Shown here piece by piece: positions 54,701 through 63,139 of a stretch of DNA of 64,000 bases. Positions within the stretch are counted from its first letter, which is position 1; every line of letters starts with the position of its first letter. Position numbers and translations under genes: made by a program. The stretch comes from Bacillota bacterium (lineage in GTDB: Bacteria > Bacillota_A > Clostridia > Tissierellales > Peptoniphilaceae), in assembly GCA_023443045.1 (NCBI GenBank), contig JAEZWK010000023.1:19797-83796 (forward strand). Reading direction: 5' to 3'. The notes below the pieces were generated by a model that made no database searches, had not been told where the DNA came from, and saw nothing but the letters and a program-made list of their open reading frames with translations.

Positions 54701-56171
54701 ATACAAAATAGATTTAGAAAAAAATCAAATAAAAGATATAAAACCACTAGAAAATATAAATAAAATCATAGATTTAAATCTTAAATCAAATAATATATCC
54801 GATATATCTGTTCTTACAAATAAAGGGAATATAACAACACTATATTTAGGAAATAACTTCATAGATGATCTATCTAGTATTCATGACTTAAATAATATCT
54901 CAATACTGGATATATCAAATAATTATTTCACTGACATAAATAATATAGAAAATCTATTGAAATTATATGAGCTAAATATCAGTTACAATAATCTAAAAGA
55001 TATATATTTAATAAGAAATTTTAAGAATCTGGAATTTCTAGACATATCCAACAATAATATTACAGATATTTCTCCTATAAAGGATTTAAAAAATTTAAGT
55101 ATATTAAAAGCCTCTAACAATCAAATTAATGATTTTTCTCCTCTAGATAATATCAATATATACAATATTCAAATAGACAACCAATATCTCAAAAAAGATA
55201 TCTTTCTAAACAACGATAAAACTCTTGATTTAAATAAATATTTAACTTTGTCTAAAATGTTTACTGATATAAAATTAAATAATAAAGACATTAACTTTGA
55301 TGGCGAAAATAAAATTATTTACTTTACTGAAAATGAATTCACTCAGAATAATAAAACAAGTATTATTATAACATATAATTACCCTCTTGATATTTCAGGT
55401 GATTTGCACATATATATTCCCAATATTTATCTAAAAAATGAAGAAGAAAACACAGATGAAGAATTCTTCCAACCATATATACCTGAAGACACCATAGAAG
55501 ATAGACCAATCGAATGGAACAACGACCAAGTGGTAGTAAAACCACAAGAACCAAAAGAAAATAAAGAAGAAACAAAACCGGAAGAAATAAAACCAGAAGA
55601 AATAATCACAGTCCCAGAAAAAACGATAAGTATCACATTCAAAGACATAGAAAACGTAGAAAACAAAGAAGAAATACAAGACCTAGCACAAAGAGGAATA
55701 CTAAAAGGAGATGACTTAGGAAACTTTAACCCAGACGAAAAAGTAACTAGAGCAATGCTAGTAGAAACACTCTACAGAATAAGTAAAGACAAAACAAAAG
55801 ACGTTAATAAAAACTATGTAGACGTAAAAACATCAGACTGGTACTACGAAAGCATGAAATGGGCAACAAGCCAAGGCATCATCCAAGGAAATGACAATAA
55901 CGAAGCAATGCCAAACAAAGAACTAACAAGAGAAGAACTAGCAGTAATAATAGCCAGATTCATAAAAGAAATACCATTTGAAATCAAAAAAGCGTTCACA
56001 TACCAAGACGGAAACGAAATCTCAGACTGGGCAAAAGCAGCAATAAAAGAAATGGATGAAAAAGGAATAATCGACTCTACACACAACTCACCAAAAGAAG
56101 GAGTAACAAGAAAAGAACTAGCACACACACTATATGTAATAATACAAAGAGTGCTAGAACTAAGTAAATAA
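51702..56171 (+). CDS. Surface papain-like cysteine protease with internalin-type LRRs and three SLH domains
   Basis: A 1489-residue secreted protein with a TTG start after GGAGG. Signal peptide, about 1-22. C1 peptidase domain, about 25-260: Gln38 and Cys44 in IKDQGLDGNCFV, and His199 in ANHMIAIIGF. The third residue, usually Asn, is Asp229 (VDAQGK). Two LRR blocks, about 510-655 and 867-1150, have the internalin pattern NLxxLxLxxNxIxDISPL. An acidic proline linker (about 1240-1305) leads to three SLH domains (about 1310-1489) that anchor it to the cell wall. It is transcribed with the importer, so it may feed it peptides or act as an adhesin that cleaves host proteins. Confidence 0.85.
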   Translation: MKKIIYFLYLIFMILNSKDVTAEKFDVREHIELHIKDQGLDGNCFVTAPIYAAEIYLNYVKNLNTELSIDVLEFSIEFPYYNRYNGGNQNIIISTLANGNGLKNKTFEYMPGLDENEYNKLKSTTDLEPDYMATEIVKLKTIDEIKEHIKKYGAAVSNIYHSIETKNKFPYEHSKYFNKENSSYFAPPNDPAYKGFANHMIAIIGFDDDFDKTKFTTQPTHNGAFICVDAQGKIFGDNGVYYVSYESLDFAREVYGFKEIIKKQEIISNDRQAYSHYLENMNNDPSSDGYFAIFNEEATIDKIGFFTNEDNVDVIIRFLPNSEVENIEKSDDPISILENAKILYKGSVEKSGYHTVDIDEIKLKDKTAFHLYIDGTNKTYVAEKYSPNSKIKTKNRELKHTTAIIDNDEFIYLSDLRDNSILPLKLYKKSEDDNREVVEIPDERLKRAIICVLDNMAPKSGVMKEEEFEKIKLRDIYKDELEELKKLNFNFIPFKYRYNLDEHKQAVSRGIQNINGLEYAINLEELHLSENSIEDFSPIYNLNKLKILEIDRNFAHNIDGIYNLTNLEILNIYNLELSNLDGIEKLINLKSLDFHFNNQKNPITDISPLAKLEKLEYLNIESNAITDISALKNLSNLNNLGLGNNFIYDFTPVKKYIEDTTEYLKEFDFANHYFGSANQTIKKDIIKYEYKDGKYYIDDPVKGFEPIKGLLKEMYDVDTPIVNYSENKYYKIEYDYTNNQIIIIPNEDKTKIAIASFKLSYDMYNFTFENFDLTKNNKEDEDDKEERKPVIFEDPILKNRLLTLFKNYNGDDRLDEIIEGEYEFKLSDPNYRKNPEDIEIYEDEMELIEALALRGFDEDFNPIEFQSIKGLESATNIKQLTISSGNIPEEGAIRYSENSISDLNALKNLNNLEILRLSHNNIEDITPLENLTNLKELYLSHNKISDISPLKKLHNLKIFDISLNYISDIDVIKNYSILEKFIAKRNEISEINAIQNLVNLYKIDLEKNQIKDIKPLENINKIIDLNLKSNNISDISVLTNKGNITTLYLGNNFIDDLSSIHDLNNISILDISNNYFTDINNIENLLKLYELNISYNNLKDIYLIRNFKNLEFLDISNNNITDISPIKDLKNLSILKASNNQINDFSPLDNINIYNIQIDNQYLKKDIFLNNDKTLDLNKYLTLSKMFTDIKLNNKDINFDGENKIIYFTENEFTQNNKTSIIITYNYPLDISGDLHIYIPNIYLKNEEENTDEEFFQPYIPEDTIEDRPIEWNNDQVVVKPQEPKENKEETKPEEIKPEEIITVPEKTISITFKDIENVENKEEIQDLAQRGILKGDDLGNFNPDEKVTRAMLVETLYRISKDKTKDVNKNYVDVKTSDWYYESMKWATSQGIIQGNDNNEAMPNKELTREELAVIIARFIKEIPFEIKKAFTYQDGNEISDWAKAAIKEMDEKGIIDSTHNSPKEGVTRKELAHTLYVIIQRVLELSK

Positions 56172-56176
56172 AAATG

Positions 56177-56201
56177 GCCCCTACAAAAGGGGCTTTTTTT
56201 A
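56177..56201 (+). terminator. Terminator after the surface protease
   Basis: GCCCCT-ACAAA-AGGGGC (56177-56193) followed by T7, a few bases past the stop codon. It ends the importer-protease operon. Confidence 0.9.
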
Positions 56202-56203
56202 CG

Positions 56204-56442
56204 CAAAATAAAAAATATAGAAAAACAAATGCGTATTACTAAAATCATACCGTATCATGAAATAATATATAGAATATCTATCAGTAACTCAGAGTATCAA
56301 ACAAAGATATACATTAGAAGACTGGAAACAAGGCAATAAATTATTACTTAGAAAGTGTACTAAGAAAAGTAAACCAAAATGTTAATGATTTAGATAAACT
56401 ATTATTACATGATGAAATAGTAATAATTACAGATTATATTTT
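56204..56442 (+). other. Possible decayed coding remnant between protease and lanthipeptide locus
   Basis: There is no intact gene. One frame reads YTLEDWKQGNK near 56310. After a one-base shift another reads NYYLESVLRKVNQ and DLDKLLLHDEIVIITDYIL up to a stop at 56444. Two such protein-like stretches in different frames look like a broken gene. I cannot name the family and chance is possible. Confidence 0.25.
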
Positions 56443-56469
56443 ATAAAAAAAAAGCCCTAAGGCTTCTTT
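56443..56469 (-). terminator. Terminator of the lanthipeptide operon
   Basis: Minus strand AAGCC-TTAG-GGCTT followed by T9. It lies two bases after the precursor stop codon, which supports the precursor as the last gene. Confidence 0.85.
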
Positions 56470-56598
56470 TTAACTGCATCTTACACTTATACCACTATAG
56501 GTACATCCATTACTTGCTGTAGAAAAAATTTGTGCGGTATTATTCTTCTTTTGTCTTTTCTTCTGTAACTTCAAAATTTTTTCTTTCATTCCTAACAT
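56470..56598 (-). CDS. lanA: Class III lanthipeptide precursor peptide
   Basis: A 42-residue peptide read directly from the sequence. The leader MLGMKEKILKLQKKRQKKNN contains ILKLQ, the short hydrophobic motif that class III leaders use to bind LanKC. The core is about residues 21-42. It holds all the cysteines and most Ser/Thr, arranged as two SxxSxxC units: Ser26-Ser29-Cys32 and Ser35-Ser38-Cys41. Such spacing permits lanthionine or labionin rings. The ATG has AGGAGG eight bases upstream and overlaps the transporter stop by 7 bp. A strong terminator follows. The leader cleavage site and ring type are inferred. Confidence 0.85.
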   Translation of the reverse strand: MLGMKEKILKLQKKRQKKNNTAQIFSTASNGCTYSGISVRCS

Positions 56599-58217
56599 AC
56601 TCGAAACCTCCTATTTTTTTCTAAAGTGTATAGTTTTGGATCCTTTATATTTATTCGTGTATCATGTGTAACTAAAATTATGATATGATCTTCTTTTATT
56701 CTTTCAAGATAATTTACAATAAAATTAGTTCTATCCAAATCTAAGTTTGAAGAAAACTCGTCCAAAATAACTAAATCCTTTGGTTCTACCATCTTCTTAA
56801 CAAAATATAAAAATTGTCTTTCTCCACCAGATAAATCATCTATATTTTTATTTTCTACATAATCGAGGAATTTATTAAGAGTATTTGCATCTTTTTCAGT
56901 CATTGGATTAAACTCTTCTAATATCTGAGCTCTGGTTTTATCTGAATATAAATACTCATTTACGCTATGTTCTTTTACACGTATTATTTGTGGAATATTT
57001 GTGATATTATTTCTTCTTAGATCGTCTGTATCTAAATCTTTCAAATTTTTACCATTAAGAGTTATATTTACACCTTTACCTGTAAACATACCATTTAGCA
57101 ATTGCAAAAATGTACTCTTTCCACTTCCATTGCCTCCCTTAATAATGATGATCTCACCCTTATTAGCATCAATTTTTAAATCATCTAAAACAACTTCATT
57201 GTCATTGTACGAAAAGACTATATTTGTATTTAACGCATCAATTTGTGATAATTTTTCATTTCCAATTACATCTTCATCCATTTCCACAAGTTCAATACAT
57301 CTGTTTTTAGCAACCTTATACGAAAAAAACTTCTTCTGTCTAGCATATAACGATTTAGCAAAAGCCATAATTCTTTCCTTTAAAAAAATTATACTTATCA
57401 TCTGTCCTGCTGTAATTAAATCAGCATATACCATGTACCCAGAAAGTAGAATGATTCCAACATCGCTAAGTCCCATAATAGTAAACTGACCGCCAAGCAT
57501 TTTTATCATGTTCTTAAGATAGATCTTTACATTAATCAAAGCGTTTTTAAAGACAGAATGTAAAAAATTATCTTCTTCCTCGTACTTTGCTTCCAATTTA
57601 ATATTATACATATATTCCAACTGATCATTATATGATTGAAATAAAATATTTTTCTTTTCAACCATCTGTTTTTCTGATTCCTGCACACTATCTTTATATA
57701 GCATATATATAAAGATATAAACTGGAATTAATAATAAAACTACTAGTCCTATTATCCATTGTATTCTAAAAAGTAGAAATAACATATAAACTATACAAAA
57801 TGTAAGTACGAAAAGGTTTGGTAAATCATCTAGGATGAAACTGTATATAGCATCCACATCTTGATCAATTCTTTTCGTCAAATAAGAAGCATCTTTTTTC
57901 TTAAATTCCAGAAATTTTTTCTTTCTTAAATTCTGTATCAAACGAAGCTTAGTCTCAAATCCCATTTTTTCTGATAATACAGTTTGTAAATGCAAATGAA
58001 TTAGCTCAAAGAAAATACTTCCTACATAACCAATAAATAAAATTCCTCCAAAGATTTTAACTGCTCTCAAAGCTTTTGTATATAAGATATTATCTATAAA
58101 TTTACCAAATAAATAAGGAATAACAGATGACATAACCTGTTCAAATCCCAAAACAAATATAAGAATAAATATTAAAAATAAATTTTTCCTTATAACGTTG
58201 TCAAAAACTTTTTTCAT
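56592..58217 (-). CDS. ABC exporter of the lanthipeptide locus
   Basis: A single half-transporter with six helices (about 10-300) and an ATPase, 541 residues. Walker A KGGNGSGKST, signature LSGGERQFL, Walker B LVILDEFSSNLD (Phe-Ser for the usual Pro-Thr) and switch His in LVTHDT. It has no N-terminal C39 peptidase, so it probably exports the modified peptide without trimming the leader itself. It lies 10 bases after lanKC and overlaps the precursor start. It likely works as a homodimer. Confidence 0.85.
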   Translation of the reverse strand: MKKVFDNVIRKNLFLIFILIFVLGFEQVMSSVIPYLFGKFIDNILYTKALRAVKIFGGILFIGYVGSIFFELIHLHLQTVLSEKMGFETKLRLIQNLRKKKFLEFKKKDASYLTKRIDQDVDAIYSFILDDLPNLFVLTFCIVYMLFLLFRIQWIIGLVVLLLIPVYIFIYMLYKDSVQESEKQMVEKKNILFQSYNDQLEYMYNIKLEAKYEEEDNFLHSVFKNALINVKIYLKNMIKMLGGQFTIMGLSDVGIILLSGYMVYADLITAGQMISIIFLKERIMAFAKSLYARQKKFFSYKVAKNRCIELVEMDEDVIGNEKLSQIDALNTNIVFSYNDNEVVLDDLKIDANKGEIIIIKGGNGSGKSTFLQLLNGMFTGKGVNITLNGKNLKDLDTDDLRRNNITNIPQIIRVKEHSVNEYLYSDKTRAQILEEFNPMTEKDANTLNKFLDYVENKNIDDLSGGERQFLYFVKKMVEPKDLVILDEFSSNLDLDRTNFIVNYLERIKEDHIIILVTHDTRINIKDPKLYTLEKNRRFRVC

Positions 58218-58226
58218 AATTCCTCC

Positions 58227-60833
58227 CTAAAAGATAGGTAAAATATTTCTTTTTGAATACACACTATTGAGGGCAAATAATAATCCAGCGCTTCCAGAAT
58301 AAAAATCATCAGAAAATCTATATGAATAATTGCCTAAAACCTTATAATCATTATATTCTTTGCAAATAAAATTATCAAGTTGTATCAAAAGTTTTTTTAA
58401 AATTTTATTTTTCAAACTTATATTATCAATATATTTAGTGAAAAAAATCATTCCCGCGAGACCTTTAAACAAACCCGCGCTCAAAAAACTTCTTTGATCT
58501 AAATTTTTTAAAATTCCTTTTTTCACTTCTTCATATCTAATAAATTTATTTTGTCCTAAACGATAATAATAATCGATATTATTCTTTCGGAATATATCAT
58601 CCACTTTTTCTAATAATAATAACAAACCTAAGCTTCCTCCAGAAAAATATGGATACATTATTCCTTTATTTTTTAGACATATAATACCATCAGAATTAAT
58701 AAAAAGATGTTTTGTTTCTTTATCTATAAATGTAGACAAAACTTCTATATCTAAATCTCCAAACTTTTCGTGATACATTACCAAAAAATATAACACACCA
58801 GCACTTCCATTTAAAAGACCACTAGGTATAAACCCATTATCATAATTATATAGAATCTTGTTTTTTTTATAATTTTTTAGCAATATATTTTTTATCTTTT
58901 CAATAGCTCCATAAAGTTTTCTTTGAGAAATCTTATTTAATAATACTTCATTATTGTATATAGATAATAGAAAAACTCCTATTCCTGATAATCCTGACAA
59001 AATACTAAAATCATAAAATTCATTTGATTCATATAACTTACTTACAATAATGTCAGTTAAATTAGCTGCTTTTTCAATTAAATCTAAATCAAACAACACT
59101 TTTACAATCCCTGACAAGCCACTAAAAAGACCAAGATCATTATAGTTTTCAAAATCAATTCTTTCTATCCAAGAATAAACCTTTTCATTTATAACTCTAT
59201 CTTGAAAAGCATAAAGTATGCCAAATCCTCCAGTCAATATATTTATTTTACCTGCCTCATACTCATACGCTCTAATATCTGCATCTATAATTATCTCTGA
59301 ATCAAAATTTATGTTATTTATTATATTTTCAGATAAAAGTTTTATAATTTCACCAATTCTTTTTTCATTAATAAATGAATGAATATCATTACTTTTATAT
59401 GATAAATTGTTTAATAAATCTATATTGTTAAATTTTGCTTTTTCAATAGCCTTTTGTATATAATTTTCAAGAATATTCACACCGTTTTTCCCAAAAATAT
59501 ACCGAATATAATCAAGTCTCTTCCTACTTATATCAGTATTTATTTCATCTACAGAAAAAGTTGGAAGAAACATAAAAGTAGCTATTTTAATAAATGCATA
59601 CCAATCATTTTCAGTTAAACTCCGTGTCTTTTTTGTGTAAAAACCATAAGTTCTGAGTGGATTGTTGTTAAACTCTCCATCCAGGTAAACTGACGTCTCT
59701 AAATCTATAAAATTAATTTTTAAATCTCTTAACACCATAATATTTTTTGGTTGTAAATCGCCTATAGCAATATTATTATCATGTAATTTTTCAATAGATT
59801 CAAACAAATTTTTTAAAATGATTTCAGCATTTCTTAGGTATTTATCTTGTGATCTTTCAAAAGAAAATGGATATTTTTTTGAAACATAATCCCATAAAGA
59901 AGTTCCGCTTATAAAGCTTTCTTCTAAAAAAAAATTTTCCCATCCCTGAAAAAAATTATAGGCTTGGGGCGTCAAATTAAATTTATCTAATACTTTTAAC
60001 ATCTCATATTCATGTTTTAATCTAGCTACAGCATCATTTTTATTCCCATCAAAGCAAGTATTGGGCCTTGCTTCCTTTAATATAATCTTCCTATTATACT
60101 TTTTATTAAAGCCTCTATACACGCCACCAGAATTACTAAAATGTAAAACTTCATAAATATCAATATCATCAAAAAATTCTTTACCAATATCATTATCATA
60201 TTCCATATCTAATTTTTTTAATAAATTAGGTAATTTTACAAAATTAGGCAAATAGAAATATGGTTCTCTTTTATCTTCTACATACTTACCCCTATCATCC
60301 ATAATGCAATATGACAATCTTCCATTAATTATCTTTTTAATTCCGAGAATACCACCATAGCGATAATAAACATTGCCATTTTTATATCTCTTATCTGTCA
60401 ATATATACGGCCCTTTATCAAACGATTTGGTTAAAATATGAAGCATCTCCAACAATTCGATAAATTCAGACTCTGAATGAGGATATATAGTTATAAACTT
60501 CCCACTTATCGTTCTATCTGCACTTTTATCATTTTTATTTTCGTATTCTTCTAAACTTCTCGTTACCTTAAAAGATAATTTTTTAGAGTATAAAAATTCT
60601 GATAAAATACAAAATAGTTCGAAACTATCTTTTGCCAAACAGCTAATATGAATTTTAAAACCTTGAACAGGAAGAACATCATTTATATAATTAAAATATA
60701 TCCAATGTCTTTTATCATCATAAATACTATAATTAGGGTATGTGTTTTGATCTAAAAAATATATATTTTCACTCTCTTTGTACTTAAAAAACTTAGAATT
60801 ACTATTCATATAATTCTTATAAAGATTATCCAT
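58227..60833 (-). CDS. lanKC: Class III lanthipeptide synthetase LanKC (lyase-kinase-cyclase)
   Basis: An 868-residue enzyme that phosphorylates Ser/Thr of the precursor, eliminates phosphate and forms thioether rings. Lyase region (about 1-215): SGKFITIYPHSESEF, KGPYILTDKRYKNGNVYYRY. Kinase (about 230-500): GGVYRGFNKKYNRKIILKEA, and catalytic Asp359 in IAIGDLQPKNIMV. LanC-like part (about 520-868): a series of GLSGI/GLLNGSAGV helices, ending FYSGSAGLLFALN. The CHG and WC zinc ligands of LanC and class IV enzymes are not visible, so class III is the right class. TTGACA-17-TTTAAT precedes it. Its direct partner is the peptide at 56470. Confidence 0.9.
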   Translation of the reverse strand: MDNLYKNYMNSNSKFFKYKESENIYFLDQNTYPNYSIYDDKRHWIYFNYINDVLPVQGFKIHISCLAKDSFELFCILSEFLYSKKLSFKVTRSLEEYENKNDKSADRTISGKFITIYPHSESEFIELLEMLHILTKSFDKGPYILTDKRYKNGNVYYRYGGILGIKKIINGRLSYCIMDDRGKYVEDKREPYFYLPNFVKLPNLLKKLDMEYDNDIGKEFFDDIDIYEVLHFSNSGGVYRGFNKKYNRKIILKEARPNTCFDGNKNDAVARLKHEYEMLKVLDKFNLTPQAYNFFQGWENFFLEESFISGTSLWDYVSKKYPFSFERSQDKYLRNAEIILKNLFESIEKLHDNNIAIGDLQPKNIMVLRDLKINFIDLETSVYLDGEFNNNPLRTYGFYTKKTRSLTENDWYAFIKIATFMFLPTFSVDEINTDISRKRLDYIRYIFGKNGVNILENYIQKAIEKAKFNNIDLLNNLSYKSNDIHSFINEKRIGEIIKLLSENIINNINFDSEIIIDADIRAYEYEAGKINILTGGFGILYAFQDRVINEKVYSWIERIDFENYNDLGLFSGLSGIVKVLFDLDLIEKAANLTDIIVSKLYESNEFYDFSILSGLSGIGVFLLSIYNNEVLLNKISQRKLYGAIEKIKNILLKNYKKNKILYNYDNGFIPSGLLNGSAGVLYFLVMYHEKFGDLDIEVLSTFIDKETKHLFINSDGIICLKNKGIMYPYFSGGSLGLLLLLEKVDDIFRKNNIDYYYRLGQNKFIRYEEVKKGILKNLDQRSFLSAGLFKGLAGMIFFTKYIDNISLKNKILKKLLIQLDNFICKEYNDYKVLGNYSYRFSDDFYSGSAGLLFALNSVYSKRNILPIF

Positions 60834-60884
60834 ACTCTATTCCTATCTTACAAATAAATATAATAAAGATATATTCCTACTTTA

Positions 60885-60913
60885 ATTAAAACATAAATAA
60901 AATATTTTGTCAA
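60885..60913 (-). promoter_or_regulatory. Promoter of the lanthipeptide operon
   Basis: TTGACA (60908-60913), 17 nt, TTTAAT (60885-60890) on the minus strand, ~50 bases before the lanKC start. Confidence 0.72.
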
Positions 60914-60975
60914 CGATTTACTGCATTAAATTTATATCTTATATTTTAATATCTAATAACTCACCAAAATGATTA

Positions 60976-61000
60976 TCAAAAAACGGCCGTTTTAGCCGTT
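60976..61000 (-). terminator. Terminator after the metal ATPase
   Basis: Minus strand AACGGC-TAAAACG-GCCGTT followed by TTTT. It contains the palindrome AACGGCCGTT and separates the ATPase from the lanthipeptide promoter. Confidence 0.78.
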
Positions 61001-61061
61001 AAAATTATATAATCATTTTTTATTATTATTTTAAAAATGTATTTCTAATCTATTAAAATGA

Positions 61062-62954
61062 TTAATTATCACATCTTTTAAAAATCAAACATCTAGAAGC
61101 GTTAAGAACTGCTAAAATCGTGACTCCAACATCTGCAAATATAGCAAACCACATATTCACTAGTCCAAAAGCAATTAAAAATAGAGCTAAAATTTTAATA
61201 AATATAGATCCAAAAATATTTTGGTAAACAATTTTCATACAATTATTTGCAATTTTTACAGCTTTTATTATTTTATAAGGATCATCATTCATAATTACCA
61301 CATCACTAGCTTCAATTGCAGCATCACTACCCATAGCACCCATAGCGATTCCTACATCAGCTTGTGCCAAAACCGGAGCATCATTTATTCCATCACCTAC
61401 ATATACTAGAGTTTCCCCAGTATTTTTTTCTTTGAGTAGTTCTTCCATTTTTTTAACCTTATCTTCCGGCAAGAGTTCACTAAAAAATTCATCAATCTTT
61501 AAATCTTTAGAAATATCTTCCGCAACATCTTTTCTGTCACCCGTAAGCATTATAATTCTTTTTATATTCATCATTTTTAGTTCAGAAATTGTTTTATAAG
61601 AATTCTCCTTTATAGTATCTGATAATATTATATATCCTGCAAATTCATTATCTACGGCGATATAAATCACAGTACCTATTTTATTAATTTCATCACAATC
61701 AACTCCTAAATGATGCATTAATTTTAAATTACCTACAGCAATATTTTTATCATCTACCTTTGCTATTATTCCCTTACCGCTAATTTCCTGATAATCCTTT
61801 ACTCTTTTTAAGTCGACATCTTTTGAATAATATTTTTTTATACACTCTGCTACAGGATGGGATGAGATTTCTTCAACCACTGCTGCATATTCTAGTAATT
61901 GTTTATTAGAATATTTATTACTTACGACCTCTACAATTTCAAAAGTACCATTAGTAATCGTACCTGTTTTATCAAAAACTGTATATTTAACTTTAGAAAG
62001 AGCTTCTAAAAATTTAGAACCTTTAATTAAAATACCATATTTACTTGCCAATCCAATTGACGAAAAGAAAGTTAGAGGAATACTAATTACCAATGCACAC
62101 GGACAGCTAGCAACAAGAAAAGATAAGGAACGATACAACCAAACACTCCAGGATGAATTCATTCCTAATACAAATTTGGAAAATAAAGGAGGCAATAAAG
62201 CAATGATTAATGCAGATATACATACTATGGGTGTATAAACTTTAGCAAATTTTGTTATAAATTTTTCACTCTTCGATTTTTTAGCACTAGCGTTTTCTAC
62301 TAATCTTAAAATTTTTGCGGCGGTAGAATCAGAAAATATTTTAGTAGTTTTAACTTTTAAAGCTCCATCTATATTTATAGACCCACTTAGAATTTCTTCT
62401 CCCGCATGTATAAATTTAGGAAGGCTTTCACCAGTAAGTTTACTAACATCAATATTTGATACTCCATCTACAACCACACCATCTATAGGCACTTTTTCTC
62501 CCGGCCCTATCATAATAATATCACCTATTTTTACATCTTTTGGACTTACTCTTATATATTTTCCATCTCGTACTAAATTAGCATATTCTGGTTTTAAATC
62601 CATCAAATCACTAATATTCTTTTTACTTTTATTAACAGCAACATCTTGGAACAGCTCTCCAATTTGATAAAAAAGCATTACAAAAATACCTTCTAAATAA
62701 TCTCCAGTTTTTATGGCTCCCAAAATCATAGCTCCTATTGTAGCTATTGACATCAAAAAAAACTCATTAAAGATTCTGCCTTTACAAATACTTTTTAAAG
62801 CTCTTATCAAAACATCATAAGCAATAATTAAATAAGCTATCTGATAAAAAATAAATTTCATTATATCACTTGTAATAAAAAAATTAGATATAGCGATTAT
62901 AATAAAAACCAATAAAATTCTTATTAATATTTTTTTATCTTTCAACAAAATCAT
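61062..62954 (-). CDS. Zn/Cd/Pb-type P1B ATPase (CadA/ZntA-like), no N-terminal metal domain
   Basis: A heavy-metal export ATPase, 630 residues. TGES actuator motif in KLTGESLPKF, CPC in SFLVASCPCALVISIPL, phosphorylated Asp328 in DKTGT, and SHPVAE (HP locus). GDGINDAPVLAQADVG is the hinge, and FADVGVTILAVLNASR is the last core helix with the Asp typical of Zn/Cd pumps. Copper pumps usually have CPCALGLA, so Zn/Cd/Pb is favoured. Its first residues are already membrane, so the usual HMA or His-rich N-terminus is missing. It is divergent from the ArsR-AraC regulator that probably controls it. Confidence 0.88.
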   Translation of the reverse strand: MILLKDKKILIRILLVFIIIAISNFFITSDIMKFIFYQIAYLIIAYDVLIRALKSICKGRIFNEFFLMSIATIGAMILGAIKTGDYLEGIFVMLFYQIGELFQDVAVNKSKKNISDLMDLKPEYANLVRDGKYIRVSPKDVKIGDIIMIGPGEKVPIDGVVVDGVSNIDVSKLTGESLPKFIHAGEEILSGSINIDGALKVKTTKIFSDSTAAKILRLVENASAKKSKSEKFITKFAKVYTPIVCISALIIALLPPLFSKFVLGMNSSWSVWLYRSLSFLVASCPCALVISIPLTFFSSIGLASKYGILIKGSKFLEALSKVKYTVFDKTGTITNGTFEIVEVVSNKYSNKQLLEYAAVVEEISSHPVAECIKKYYSKDVDLKRVKDYQEISGKGIIAKVDDKNIAVGNLKLMHHLGVDCDEINKIGTVIYIAVDNEFAGYIILSDTIKENSYKTISELKMMNIKRIIMLTGDRKDVAEDISKDLKIDEFFSELLPEDKVKKMEELLKEKNTGETLVYVGDGINDAPVLAQADVGIAMGAMGSDAAIEASDVVIMNDDPYKIIKAVKIANNCMKIVYQNIFGSIFIKILALFLIAFGLVNMWFAIFADVGVTILAVLNASRCLIFKRCDN

Positions 62955-63013
62955 TCACCTTCCTTTCAAGTATTTATGTATAATATTTAAAATAATATTT
63001 AATTGTTAATACT

Positions 63014-63042
63014 ATTATAAAAACTATAAATTCAGCTGTCAA
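63014..63042 (-). promoter_or_regulatory. Consensus promoter of the metal ATPase
   Basis: TTGACA (63037-63042), 17 nt, TATAAT (63014-63019) on the minus strand. It is a perfect consensus and so probably held down by a repressor. The neighbouring ArsR-type protein is the obvious candidate. Confidence 0.82.
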
Positions 63043-63098
63043 CTGCATCTATAAAATACATCTAATTAGTAAATTTTGTGTCTAATCGGATTATTTTA

Positions 63099-63127
63099 TT
63101 GCATTCATTTTAGTTAAACAGTATAAT
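63099..63127 (+). promoter_or_regulatory. Promoter of the ArsR-AraC regulator
   Basis: TTGCAT (63099-63104), 17 nt, TATAAT (63122-63127). The predicted transcript would start at about 63134, inside the AAAGGAG ribosome binding site. Confidence 0.7.
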
Positions 63128-63139
63128 GATTAAAAGGAG

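Noticed and set aside
55366..56248. Several minus-strand frames opposite the SLH region
   Set aside because: They arise from the A-rich codons of the plus-strand gene and have hydrophobic or low-complexity translations with no ribosome binding site.
58227..60833. Class IV lanthipeptide synthetase
   Set aside because: The cyclase-like part lacks the Cys/His zinc ligands expected for class IV, and the precursor has a class III-type ILxLQ leader.
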